DNA of 64,000 bases, taken from Ascochyta rabiei. Its lineage: Eukaryota; Ascomycota; Dothideomycetes; Pleosporales; Didymellaceae. This document shows, piece after piece, positions 1 to 9,914 of the stretch. The notes beneath the pieces were generated by a model. It did no database searches, had not been told where the DNA came from, and saw only the letters and a program-made list of their open reading frames with translations. Within the stretch, counting starts at the first letter, position 1; each line of letters begins with the position of its first letter. Location of the stretch: NCBI RefSeq assembly GCF_004011695.2, contig NC_082408.1, forward strand, positions 2,279,501 to 2,343,500. The letters are read 5' to 3'. A program made the translations under genes and the position numbers.

Positions 1-1318
1 CCTTAACTATTAAAGTTAGTAAGCTGCTTGCATGCCTTTAAATCCTCTCTTAAACCAGCGTTAATTGCGACCCTAATTGCAGGGTAGTGCTTAGGGTTTG
101 GGACTGCTAGGGCTCATCTTCTACAGTAGGTAGCGGTAGGGTACGTAGGCGGACATCAAGACCCATTATAACCCGTTCTAGGTCAAGCAGGACTATTCTA
201 GCGCCTTAGAAGCCTCCTTAGATATTGCTAGAAGTAAATGTCTCCTTATAGGCGTCTATAAAGCATAGTAGGAACTTAGTTTTAGTAATATAAGTAATAT
301 AGTTATGTATAAGATTCTTAGCTTAGCGCCTATATACCTTCTTTAGAGGGGCAAAACAACCTATATCTAGTGGTTGTAAGAGGTGAGATAAGTGTAGAGG
401 CATACACAGTGTAACTGTCTTTACTTCCTTACAGTATTGTTAGAAGTTAAGGGAGTTGTGGCTCTTATGGCTGTTAATAAGGAGCAGCTAGTATACTCCT
501 TAGGTGCGCGTCTTTGTATAGGCATTAAAGTGCTTTAACCAGTCTAGACCAAGCTTGTTAGTAGTCCATCTGTTCTTAGAGACTCCAATAACCCAGTTAT
601 AGGGCAGATTGTCCTCTTTGTACCAGGCAGAGAGGTGGTTGCAGCCTTTAAAGATAATAAAGGGTAGAATAGCCTACCCTGTGCCATTAATACCCTATAT
701 AACTGTTGTCTACTCTCAATTGCCCTACTATACTACCTTTAGCCGTCCTTAACGCTCTAAGCCTGTAACAACTACTCCTGTTAATATCTGGCCTATTATA
801 AAGCCTGTCTTATTAAAGTTGTATGTGTTATTGTCCTAGATGCTATACTTAGCTTTAACATTCGCTACAAGCCTAAACCAGCCCCTAATAATCTCTAGAT
901 CCTTACAGAGGGCTCTCTTGTAGTTGTACTTGCGATTAAACCTTACTTTAAGGTTAGGGCGGCGCTTAACAAACGTGTTAGGCCAGTTTATGCCAACATG
1001 GCCTATATTGCGCTTAGCACGCAAAGAATTAGCTATATTAGCTATAGCAGCCAGCTAAGGGGCAAATCCTTATATATCTAGCTTAAGGATATACTTAGTA
1101 ATCACGTTCTCCTTAGTCTGGTCTATAATCTGTTAAACTGGCGTATAATCAGCTTGTGCAGGTCGTTCTGTGTATTAAGCGTGTAGTGTGCTGTAAGGCG
1201 CGTTATATATAGCTGCAGCGCGTCACACAGTAAGCGTTACGTCTTATTTAATTGCCTGGAGCGCAAGCTGTATCGCAGCTTCTCTTAAGGGCGTAGAGTG
1301 ATGTTGTTGTTGAGGCAT
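1..1318 (-). pseudogene. pogo-type DDE transposase, RIP-inactivated, C-terminus outside window
   Basis: The reading frame starts at ATG 1318 (MPQQQHHSTPLREAAIQ). The order is an N-terminal pipsqueak-type helix-turn-helix, a CENP-B/Tc5-type helix-turn-helix with the block NWPNTFVKRRPNLKVRF (about 836-1024), then the DDE catalytic domain. Stops are TAG/TAA at expected Gln and Trp codons. The first catalytic motif reads NFNKTGF where pogo transposases have FDETGF, so Asp became Asn and Glu became Lys by G-to-A changes. In an active element this enzyme would cut and paste its own ends in the nucleus. Family assignment rests on the two helix-turn-helix blocks and the catalytic order. The CCHC tail seen in other copies would lie outside the window. 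Confidence 0.9.
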
Positions 1319-1399
1319 TGCGTGGTAAGGTGGAGGTTTAGTGTGGTCTTGGCAGAGTGATCCGCTTACCCGTTTGATCCGCTCACCCGTAGAGTACGT
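1..1399 (-). mobile_element. pogo/Fot1-like DNA transposon, family A, copy P1 (left end outside window)
   Basis: The right terminal inverted repeat is complete. It ends in GAGTACGT at 1399, is followed by the TA target duplication (1400-1401), and holds two tandem iterons of the type GATCCGCTCACCCGTTT, after an inner GTGTGGTCTTGGCAGAGT block. The body matches the full-length family A copy at 9915-11777 almost base for base. By that comparison about 460 bp, including the left repeat, lie outside the window. P1 sits inside another copy of the same family (P2, 1402-2174) in opposite orientation. At the junction, TATGCGTAACT continues the P2 sequence that reads TATACATAACT in a copy without this insertion. 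Confidence 0.93.
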
Positions 1400-1401
1400 T
1401 A

Positions 1402-2045
1402 TGCGTAACTACATTACTTATATTACTAAAACTAAGTTCCTACTATGCTTTATAGACGCCTATAAGGAGACATTTACTTCTAGCAATATCTAAGGAGGCT
1501 TCTAAGGCGCTAGAATAGTCCTCCTTAACCCAGAACGGGTTATAATAGGTCTTAATGTCTGCCTACGTACCCTACCACTACCTACTGTAGAAGATGAGCC
1601 CTAGCAGTCCTAAACCCTAAGCACTACTGTGCAATTAGGGTTGCAATTAACGCTGGTTTAAGAGAGGATTTAAAGGCATGCAAGCAGCTTACTAACTTTA
1701 ATAGTTAAGGCCTTTAAAAAGCTTGCTAAAGGCGCAGCTATAGTAGCGCATAAGCTAGTGTTAGCTTAAAGGGAGATTACTGGGCTTTAAGCAGCAAATA
1801 AGGCTGCTACGCAACGTAAATTGCATAAAAGAAAGCAATTACAGCAGGAGGGAGTCCTAACAGCTAAGGAAGGCCTTTAATTAACTACTCTAACTAAGTT
1901 TAGGGCGTGTGGTAATAGTAAGAAGGCAAAGAAGCGAGTGCGCGCTAAAGGAGGGGAAGTAACCTAAAGACGCTGTACAAAGTGCTACAATGTTAGACAT
2001 AACTTACGTACATGTAAGAAGGCTGTAGAAGATGTTTCTAAATAA
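1402..2045 (+). pseudogene. pogo transposase C-terminal part with CCHC knuckle
   Basis: This frame continues the family A transposase downstream of the third catalytic region. It contains the Lys/Arg-rich C-terminal region and ends with a zinc knuckle of the form CX2CX4HX4C (about 1971-2016, reading C-TK-C-YNVR-H-NLRT-C) that is still complete here. The stop TAA at 2043-2045 lies where the stop also lies in the three full-length A, B and D copies. Many Trp/Gln codons are TAG. It has no start because the 5' half is displaced by the P1 insertion. Confidence 0.82.
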
Positions 2046-2174
2046 TATTATGTACTGCACTACTGTATATAAGGCTAAAGTGGGCTAATACGAGCTATAA
2101 TAGGGTAGAAATTTAGTGTAGTCTTAGCAGAGTGATCCGCTTACCTGTTTGATCCGCTTACCCGTGGAGTACGT
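1402..2174 (+). mobile_element. pogo-like transposon family A, copy P2, 3' half
   Basis: This plus-strand copy has lost its visible 5' half because P1 inserted into it at a TA; the other half would lie left of the window. The sequence from 1402 is the reverse complement of roughly 125-310 of P1, extending to the family's right repeat. Two iterons (GATCCGCTTACCTGTTT type) end in GGAGTACGT at 2174, followed by TA. Within-family differences from P1 are almost all transitions. Confidence 0.9.
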
Positions 2175-2907
2175 TACATTACTAACAATTATTTTAGTGC
2201 TAGTTAGAAGGACGCTTAGAAGACTTTAGAGAAAGAGGTAGTAAGCCTTAGCTATAAGATCTCCTCTGCTTAGGATATCTCTTACTTAGTTTACTCTAAG
2301 GGGTTATTAGGCACTCTTTCTCGTGCTTCTCTTCGTAATTAACTCTAGGATGTTCCTGCTGCAGCTAAAGCGGTCTATAGGGCTAGGAAATCTGCTTCTC
2401 CTCTATAGGCTTAGGTTTTTAGGTTACCCGCCTAAGTATTATTAAACAGGCTAGTAGTGCTCTAGCTTCTTATGCTAGTTGCTAAATAGATACTAATACT
2501 GCCTTAGAGACTAATGCTATAGACTTAGATAAGACTTTCTATACTTCTAGTAGTTCTCCTCTAGTTACTAATAGGAGGTTAGGGCAGTTTATGCGCTTAG
2601 CTAGCTTCTCTCCTACAACTTATACTGTTTCTACTTATAGTTCTATATCTATCTCTTTAGGAGGATCTCCTAGCGTTTTTAAGGATGCTGTAGAGAGTTT
2701 TAGCAGCCCTTGTTACTCTCTGCCTAGGTCTCCGCTACGCCCTAATAGCCCTCTAGGTTATTACTATTAGTTATTCTCTAATAGCTAGGTTCTTAAGGGC
2801 GATTTAACTTATAGCTCTCTAGGTGCTTAGCCTGCTGCTTAGTCTCCTTACACACCTCTAGCTAAAGGTTGTAATAGTTGTTCCTAGCTCCCTTCTTAAT
2901 ATTATTA
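2175..2907 (+). other. Unassigned repeat-derived stretch with a Ser-rich degenerate frame
   Basis: No family was recognised here. From about 2435 to 2906 one plus frame is mostly open, rich in Ser/Thr/Pro and interrupted only by TAG/TAA. It includes the peptide ISLGGSPSVFKDAVESFSSP and ends in a Cys-containing segment. The same frame seems to continue after the Tc1 insertion (4258-4330, SNCSGCGGCGGSSS). That would make it one frame split by Tc1. It lies on the opposite strand to Gypsy A pol and could be an antisense frame in that element's 3' region or a separate RIP-mutated gene. Confidence in any product is low. Confidence 0.35.
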
Positions 2908-4256
2908 CAGTCGCGCGTTAAAAGTTATTTCTGCGCTAGCGTTACTCCGACGCGTTAACCCAGCCACCTATACTTTTTAACCACCTACAACTTCACCACT
3001 ACCACTCCGTTTCCCTTACTTTCTTAACTATTAGATGCAGAAACGCCGTCGCTTAAATTCTGTAGAGCAGGATTAGGCAATTAGGTAGCTACACGCAGGT
3101 GCAGGTACCCATAAAGTTGCTAGTTACTTTAGCTGTTGCGAGCGTACTATCCGAAATCTTTACAAACGTTTTAACACTACAGGAACCACACGCAATAGAC
3201 CTTGCTTAGGCAGACCTACGATACTATCTAATACGCAGAAGAAGCTCCTATACCGCGCGGCGTAAAAGAATCCCCAGATTACCTACTCTAAGCTTGCTAA
3301 AGTCGCCTAGATTACCCTACCTAACAACACTACTACCTACAAGCTAAGTAAGACAACAATCTATTACGCACTTAAGCAATACTATATAACCTGTTAGAGG
3401 AGTAAAAAGAGGCCTAAACTTACTTGTAGATATGCTCTCTAGCGTCTTTAGTTTGCTTAAAAGCAATAGACGTTTAATTGGCGTTAGCACACAGTTAAGT
3501 TTAGTAATAGGTGCTCTGTTTAGAAGGGCTCTGGCTATAAACAGCAGTGGGTGTTTTGCTACAATAATAAGAGATAGAAGCTAAGGATAATTACTAAGAT
3601 CTCTACTAGTCGTCTACCTGCTTAGATGGTGTAGGGAGCCATATAGCTAGATGCACAGGGTAGACCACAGTAGAGTCTACTTATTATTATAGGGAGGGAT
3701 TATAATGCTCTACGTGGTAGCTATAGCAGCTAAAGTTACATTAAAACACTTAAGCAAGGTCTCTTACCTTACTATTGTAAGTCTTAGTTTTTTATGCAGA
3801 ATAACGCGTGTATACACACCTCCTACGCCGTACAGACATTTATAGCAGATTACAACATTACAACTCTCCTATAGCTAGCTTACTTACCTAATCTTAACCT
3901 AATTAAACACCTCTAGTGGCGCCTTAAATAGATAATGCATAAGCTCCACCTACAGTTTAACAACTATAGCAAGGTAGAAGAGCATCAGAATAAGTTTTGT
4001 AAGGCGTTAAAGGAGTGCTGGCGTTGTATCCTAAACTTACTTATTAAGAATCTTATTAGTAGTATGCTAGCACGCCTAAGTGCCTGCAGGAAGGTAAAAG
4101 GCTAGTAAACAAAATACTAGTATAGAACAGTACAACGTTAAAATTTAGAGCGTTTTAACTATGTGTAGCTATCTCAATTACCTTACAAAGTAGTGTGGTA
4201 GGCGTGGTGATGATGCGGGGATTCGCTTAGTTAAACTAACTTTTAACGTAGTACCG
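2908..4256 (+). mobile_element. Tc1/mariner-family transposon, complete
   Basis: The element is 1349 bp between TA dinucleotides at 2906-2907 and 4257-4258. The terminal inverted repeats are short: left CAGTCGCGCGTTAAAAGTTA, right (reverse complement) CGGTACTACGTTAAAAGTTA. They share GTTAAAAGTTA plus transition-type differences. It encloses a single transposase frame that starts 127 bp inside the left end. Confidence 0.9.
3035..4141 (+). pseudogene. Tc1-type transposase, all three catalytic acidic residues lost
   Basis: From ATG 3035 to TAA 4139-4141 the frame is 368 codons with no net indel, interrupted by TAG/TAA at Trp/Gln positions. The N-terminal paired-like helix-turn-helix (SYFSCCERTIRNLYKRF, GRPTILS) is readable. 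The catalytic motifs have decayed by G-to-A: YNNK in place of Tyr-Asp-Asp-Glu, MQNNACIHT in place of the QDNAxxH motif, and LPNLNLIKHL in place of the SPDLNxIEHLW motif. The DDE triad therefore reads N, N, K. Tc1 enzymes insert at TA, which agrees with the flanks. The length matches fungal Tc1 transposases. Confidence 0.9.
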
Positions 4257-4419
4257 TACTATAGCCCTAGTAATGCTCTCTAAAAGTCTAATTGTAGCGG
4301 CTGTGGTGGTTGTGGTGGTTCTTCTAGTGCTGTCTGATTTGTTGCTAGCTGGTGCTGTATCCTTAGTTCTGCTAGTAATAAATTCTAAGAATACTTTAGT
4401 TTCCTTTATTTCCTTATTG

Positions 4420-6898
4420 TGACCCCTCCCTTACTTAAATATTCAGCTAACCCTTAGCTAAAATCTATTAGTTAGCTTTTGTTAATATCCTCCTATACTT
4501 TATATTCTGCTCTTTGTTTATCTGTTATTATTTATAGTAGGTAAATTATAACAAACACTCGTTTTAGTAGTGTATTAGGTTCCGTTTCTAAGTCCTTAGC
4601 CAGCACTGTCCTTAAGTTAACTGTGTTTTACTAATAGAATTTAGTAACCTAAGCTCTACCTTATGTTCCTTTTATCGCTGTTCTATTAAGCTTTTCTAGT
4701 ATATATATTCCTTTGTCTGTTTTCCTTATAATTTAGAATAGGTCTCTCTACTTTAATGTAAGTTTGTTTAGTTAGCTTATATAAATGTGGCAGACTACGT
4801 CTTAGAGTAATGCTAAGTCTCTATAATCCATTAGGACTAGCCTAAGCATTACCTAATTGTAAAACTATTCTTAGTTTATTTCTCTTAATTAAACAACACA
4901 ATTTACTGCTTCTTTTAGCTGCTTGTTCCTGTGCTTAAATATCAATACCCTAAGTGCTAGTAGCTCTGCTATTGTTAAGATTGTGGACTATAGTGGCATC
5001 TGCTAGGTTAGTATCTACAATTTAACTAGTAGGATATGTTCTCTCCTACACACTAAGTATACTAGCGTTTTCTTAGTTAACTGCTTTACTATAACGTAGT
5101 CTGTTTACATTGCCAGGTATAGGTTTAAGGTCTAGTTACTAGTAATTTTTCTTAACACGCTAACAATTTCTCTATGCCCTTGTTTAATAAGTCCTTAGGC
5201 CTAGGAATAGAAGGCACTTACTACTACTTAATTCATCTTATAAAGCTTTGTGAGTGCTGTAACTAGAGCTTGGCTTTTAGGTCTACTATCTATTAACATC
5301 TTTAGGGGAAGACCCTATCTTGTAAAGAAATTTTACTTTAGGAATTAAACTATACTTGCTGTATTATTTTTAACTAGTGCCTAAGCTTCTACATATCTAG
5401 ACATGTAGTACTAAGCTACTACTAGGTATTTGTAGGTCCCTCTTCTATTAGGCATGTATATAATGTTAACTGTAATCTACTCCTATAGATTATTAGGGCT
5501 AACTATAGGAAATATTCTATATTAAACTATTAGGCGGAGTAGAATTATCTTTCTTTAAAGGTTTTAATGTGTTAGTTAATCTAATTAAACATCTTTAGCT
5601 AGAGGTATTAGTACTAGATCTTTTACTACGTTCCTTCTCTCCCCTAATACCTAGAATCTTTATACAGGGTGCAGATAATTTCTTCCTGTAAGCTAGGATT
5701 ATTTATACTTATCTTAATAATTTATTAGGTGCTGCCTTTGCCTAGAGGACGTTGTTAATAACCGCAAATCTTAAGGCCTTCTTTTTAAGTTTGCGTAGGT
5801 CTGATTGTAAAAGACTATTAAGGTTCTTTATTGTAAGTAGCTATTGTGTAATATTGTAGAAGTACTCTGTGTAAAAAGACTCTAATACTGTAAGGTTAAT
5901 TAAGTTTGCCTAGTACGCGTGCTGCAGATCCTAATAGCTGGTTAGGCTATTAGGTATTGTTATAGATCTATAATGCTTATTAATAAAGTCCTTAACATCT
6001 TCCTTAAGCTGGCTAAGGGCCTTCCATCCTGATATTTCTGGTCTTCTAGAGAGTGTATCTGCTACCACGTTTTTCCTTTCTGCAACGTGCTAAACCCTAA
6101 ACTCCCACATATTAAATAAGGCCAGCAATTAGTTAATTAGGCCTCCTGGCAGGTTAGTAGTACCTTAATTAAGTTAATCTACCGAAGTGCAGGTGTCTGT
6201 TTTAATAATAAAGTAGATGCCATATATCTATAGCTGGAACTTCTTAGGAGCTAGTAATAACGCTTTACACTTGTGTTTACCTAAGTCTTAGCCTTATTCT
6301 GCGGTAGACTAGACTCCTTATTTATAACGCACTAGGTGCTAACAGCCTAATAGGTCTTCTTATTAGAGAAATACTTCCTAAGCTTCTTACTGCTGTCTAC
6401 TAATATAATTACTAGCTGCAGAGGTTCTATATAGTTAATAGTTACTAGGGCAGGTACAATTATTAGACATACTTTAAGTATTTCTATAGCCTAGCTTGCC
6501 TTAATAGTCTATTAGAGCTTAGTATCTTTCTAGAGCAGGTTAAACAGGGGTGCTGCAATAGGGCTAAATCTAGGATTCTAGATGTAGTAGTAAACACAAA
6601 GTCTAAGGAATATTTAGCCATCCTTTAGGGTTGTACAGGGTAGCTAGTTAATAAATCTTCTATACCTTCTTTGTTGCTAAGTGCCTACCCCTCTTGTCTA
6701 CGACGTAACCTACTACTCCTATGCTGTCGTAGCACTAATTGCTCTTTAGGGCTAAGGTAGTAGCACCTACTATCTTAAGGTTTTAGAGCACCTAGTCAAT
6801 GTTTATTATATTCTCCCTAATAAACCTCTAGATCCCCTGTTTAAGTAACTTGTTATTGTAGTCTGCTTTTAGGCCTTTGTAGCAATATTGTTTATATA
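4420..6898 (-). pseudogene. Gypsy A pol, 3' segment: RT end, RNase H, integrase
   Basis: Read on the minus strand, the left-of-MITE edge (6898) carries the end of the RT palm (IDDIATKG-like, LPFLDDIGVKG in relatives). Next comes the Gypsy RNase H region around 6050-6650, with PIAAPLFNLL followed by KDTK and a DAGK-type block. The zinc-binding and core integrase region follows (about 4900-5750, with GIRGERRNVVKDLVLIP). A purine-rich minus-strand run GGGAGGGG at 4421-4432 may be the polypurine tract, but no LTR could be paired. Stops are TAG/TAA throughout. This segment continues at 7334-7553, 24457-25865 and 34636 onward. Confidence 0.82.
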
Positions 6899-7333
6899 AC
6901 GTACTCTATAGGCGAGTCGGACACACAGGCGAGTCGGACACTTAAATTTACAATAAAAATCACAATTCTTAAACCTTAATATCTCCACAACTACATAATA
7001 AAATTATTTAAAAATTAAGATACTAACGCTGCATGTATATAAAGATAAAGACTATAGAAGCGCTAAGCTTTCGTCCTATTAATATAGAAGTTAGTAAGTA
7101 AGATATAAAATATAGGGATTATTTTAGCGTACTTTTAAATAGCTCTATGTGTATCTATAATAGAGCTTAGTGCTTCTAGACTCTTTATTTTTTTTATAGA
7201 TGCAGTATAGATTTTAAATTTCTAGACAATTTTATTATGTGGTTGTGGAGATATTAAGGTGAGGAATTGTGATTTTTGGTGTGATATTAAGTGTCCGACT
7301 CGCCTATGTGTTCGACTTGCCCGTAGAGTACGT
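6899..7333. mobile_element. 435-bp palindromic MITE with pogo-type termini
   Basis: It is flanked by TA (6897-6898 and 7334-7335) and ends in ACGTACTCTA at the left and TAGAGTACGT at the right, as the pogo elements here do. Each end has two iterons, GGCGAGTCGGACACACA type at the left. The arms pair far inward: AATCACAATTC, CTTAATATCTCCACAAC and ACATAATAAAATT occur in both arms, and weaker pairing runs almost to the centre, so the whole element is a foldback. There is no coding frame. It would depend on a transposase recognising GTCCGACTCGCC-like iterons; pogo B has GGCCGACTCGCC. It splits the RT of Gypsy A. Confidence 0.9.
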
Positions 7334-7553
7334 TATATAGCATAAATCAGAATAAAATCATATTCTAGAGTACTTTTATTACTACGCGTACAAACTCTAC
7401 TATAGAGTTTATTATTTCTATTAGAAGTGTATATTAATATATAGGCCTATAACGTAAGGTTATAAACATAGTTAATAGGTAGAAGTCTAGGTGTACCTCT
7501 AATTAGTTATATCTAGAGAAGAAGTTAATAAGGGATACAACCTAGCATCCAGC
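7334..7553 (-). pseudogene. Gypsy A pol fragment (RT palm) between MITE and Gypsy 0
   Basis: The minus-strand translation carries VEFVRVVIKVL, matching the AQFVRIVxKIL stretch that precedes the catalytic LDD box in this class of fungal Gypsy RT. The box itself continues on the far side of the MITE. The right edge ends in CCAGC (7549-7553), which is duplicated at 24457-24461 on the other side of Gypsy 0. This shows the fragment joins 24462 onward. Confidence 0.82.
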
Positions 7554-8044
7554 TGTTAAGTTTCACACTTTAGACAAAGTTCGTAAGTGATCGTTCGATT
7601 GGGTCTTAGGGATAAGTACGTGCAGGGGTTCTTAAGGGAGTAGTCGTCTAGTTAAAGACTGTGGCGACTAGGTTGTAAGGAAGAGTATAGAGTAGACTAT
7701 CCATTTCGCAAGTAGGGTTAAGATATTCTAATAACAAAGTTAATTAATAAAGTTAAACACAAACTATAAGGGTTGTGTTCCTATAAACCATATACTTTAA
7801 TAATTGTAGTAGTAATACAGACTAATTAGTGTTGTGCATCCTCTAGTCGCACTAAGCACTAATTACACTAATTACTAATCATACGGATCGCGCTAAGCCC
7901 TAATCAGGTCACATGTCCCATTAGTTACTGGCTAAGTGCTAACATGTAATTGTTGCTTACTTGTTGTTTGTTCTGTTGTTATAATTACTGTGCCGTAGCT
8001 ACTGTAATTAAGCAAATCCTTTATATGTTTTGTAGATTGTAACA
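7554..8044 (-). repeat. Gypsy 0 3' LTR
   Basis: This 491-bp LTR reads TGTTACAATCTACAAAACA at its minus-strand start and ends in CTTAACA. Its inner portion, from TTAAACACAAACTATAAGG onward, matches the truncated 5' LTR at 24165-24456. The polypurine tract GGAAGGGGGATAG (minus strand, 8045-8060) is immediately adjacent, as expected just upstream of a 3' LTR. Confidence 0.88.
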
Positions 8045-8128
8045 CTATCCCCCTTCCGTCTTAGCTTAGTCTCTTAAGCTTATATATATGGCGCAGGGCC
8101 CTTCCTTAATCGTTAGGCAGTCTTAACA

Positions 8129-8790
8129 ATGCTAAAACAACTAACTATCTCAAGTTTAGCTCGCCGTCATTGTCTGTACAAATTTATTAAGTCCTTTAGA
8201 GATATTATAGTCTAGAAATGCAAAACCTGTGTAAAGCACAACTAAGTGTGCAAGGTTCACATCTAGTCTAGGAAGTGTAGTAAGTAAGTTCGCTTAGGGC
8301 AACGTTGTAACGTAAAGGTAACTCAATCTAAGTTTAACTAACTAGCGTCTAAGAAAGAGAAGTTAGGTGTGCGTATAAAAGAGAGTTATAAGGCGTAAAC
8401 TAAAGCGCTGCGTATATCTAAAAAAGCTATAGAAGACTTGCGTGTAGCTTGTGCGCGCAAGGAGCAGTTGCAACAACAAATGGATTTATTAGACTGTTGT
8501 GCTAAGGAGGCCATCGCGGAAGAGGAGCGCAGTATTAAAGAGTAAGAGCAGTTGGAGGTAGGGACCATTAAGTTAGATCCGTCTAATAAGTTCTCGTTGC
8601 TGCCTAGTACCTAGAGCGCCTTTAAAGGCTAGCCCTTAGAGTACTAGGAGAGCAACGTGGCACTGCCTAATTAGTCTCCTTAAATTGCTTTAACATCTGC
8701 TAGCAGTTTGTAAGGTGCGTAGTTAGTTCCTATGTGTTTTCTAAGTTAGGGTATCCTAACCACTTACCTAGATATTTATCCTAGCTACCT
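8129..8790 (+). pseudogene. Antisense ORF of Gypsy 0: Cys-cluster (Zn2Cys6-like) plus charged coil
   Basis: This frame runs opposite to pol, from ATG 8129 (MLKQLTISSLARRHCLYKF). A cysteine cluster follows with spacing CX2CX6CX8C, then X2 to a damaged position and X6C (about 8218-8310, starting KCKTCVKHN). Next is a Lys/Glu/Gln-rich, probably coiled-coil segment (KKEKLGVRIKESYKA to EEERSIKE, about 8350-8560). The 3' end overlaps the antisense chromodomain codons, so the true stop is uncertain. Stops within are RIP-type. The Cys spacing fits the fungal Zn(II)2Cys6 DNA-binding domain. That identity is an inference, supported by the same frame in Gypsy 1 and Gypsy 2. Confidence 0.68.
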
Positions 8791-9498
8791 TCCTTCTAGT
8801 GTTGTGTTATTTTTTTAACTTCCTATTAGTCTTCACCATTGGCTTAGTAATGGAAGTTCTTCTGGATGGGCGTTCTAGAGTCGGCTGGTTCCAACAAGGA
8901 GATGTAGAACACTAGGTGGATCTTTGCATCCTTTAGCAGATTAAGTCTGTAGTTAACTAGGCTTATCTGCTTAGAAATAAAAAAGGGTCTAACTTTAACA
9001 TAGCCTAGTTTTTTTGTTAGTCTTTGCGTTTAAAGGTTTCTTATAAGAAGGTAGACTTTATCCCCCTCTTTTAGCTAAGGTGCTGTTTTTCTTTTCTGGT
9101 TAACATAGGAGATTGCTCGTTCTTAAGACTTGCTGATGTTTTCTAGCGATTTCTGGTGTACTTCCTTTAGTTTAGCTACTAAGGATAATGCTGATTCAGT
9201 CTAAACAGTTGTTTCTAGACTTCTAGTAAAGAGATTTAGGTGTCTCCTGTAATTCGCGAAGAACAGCGTTGTACCTGTTACTTCTAATAATTTCTTGTTA
9301 TACGCAATCTGTGCTATAGGTAACAGCAAAACCTAGTTATTTAGCTACTAGTTGCTGTAAATCTGTAGGTATGTTTCTATGGTCTAATTTATTCTTTTAG
9401 TCTATCTATCTGTCTGCGGATAGTAGGTAGTTAATAGCTTCTTCTTAGTAGCTATAGCTGCTAACAGCGTAGTCTAGTAGTTTAACGTAAAGAGCTTA
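8690..9498 (-). pseudogene. Gypsy 0 pol 3' end: integrase C-terminus and chromodomain
   Basis: The minus-strand frame carries FYISLLEPADSRTPIQ followed by EVKKI and YLGKWLGYPNLENT. This is the typical integrase tail and chromodomain (xYLVKWxGYxxxENTWEP) of fungal chromoviruses. The chromodomain would direct integration to heterochromatin. At 9497-9498 the frame is cut by pogo B (TA target). Compared with Gypsy 1, the integrase core upstream is missing and is not found on the other side of pogo B. Confidence 0.82.
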
Positions 9499-9914
9499 AC
9501 GTATTAAACGGGTGAGTCGGCCACACGGGCGAGTCGGCCACTCTGCTAAGACTACACCAACATTCTACCTTATAACGCGATAACTCAACAACAATATAAA
9601 CCTACGCCCTTAAAAGAGGCTGCAATATAGCTTGCGCTCTAGGCACTTAAATAAGACGCGAACCTTACTATATAACGCGCTGTAGCTATATACAACGCGC
9701 CTCGCAGTATACTACGCGATTAATACATAGAATAACCTGTACAAGCTAATTGTACGCTAAGTTAACAGAATATAGATTAGACTAAGGAGGATGTGATTAC
9801 TAAGTACATTCTTAAGCTAGATGCACAAGGATTTACCCCTTAGCTAGCTGCTGTAGCTAATATAGCTAATTCTTTGCGTGCTAAGCGTAATATAGGCTAT
9901 GTTAGCATAAACTA

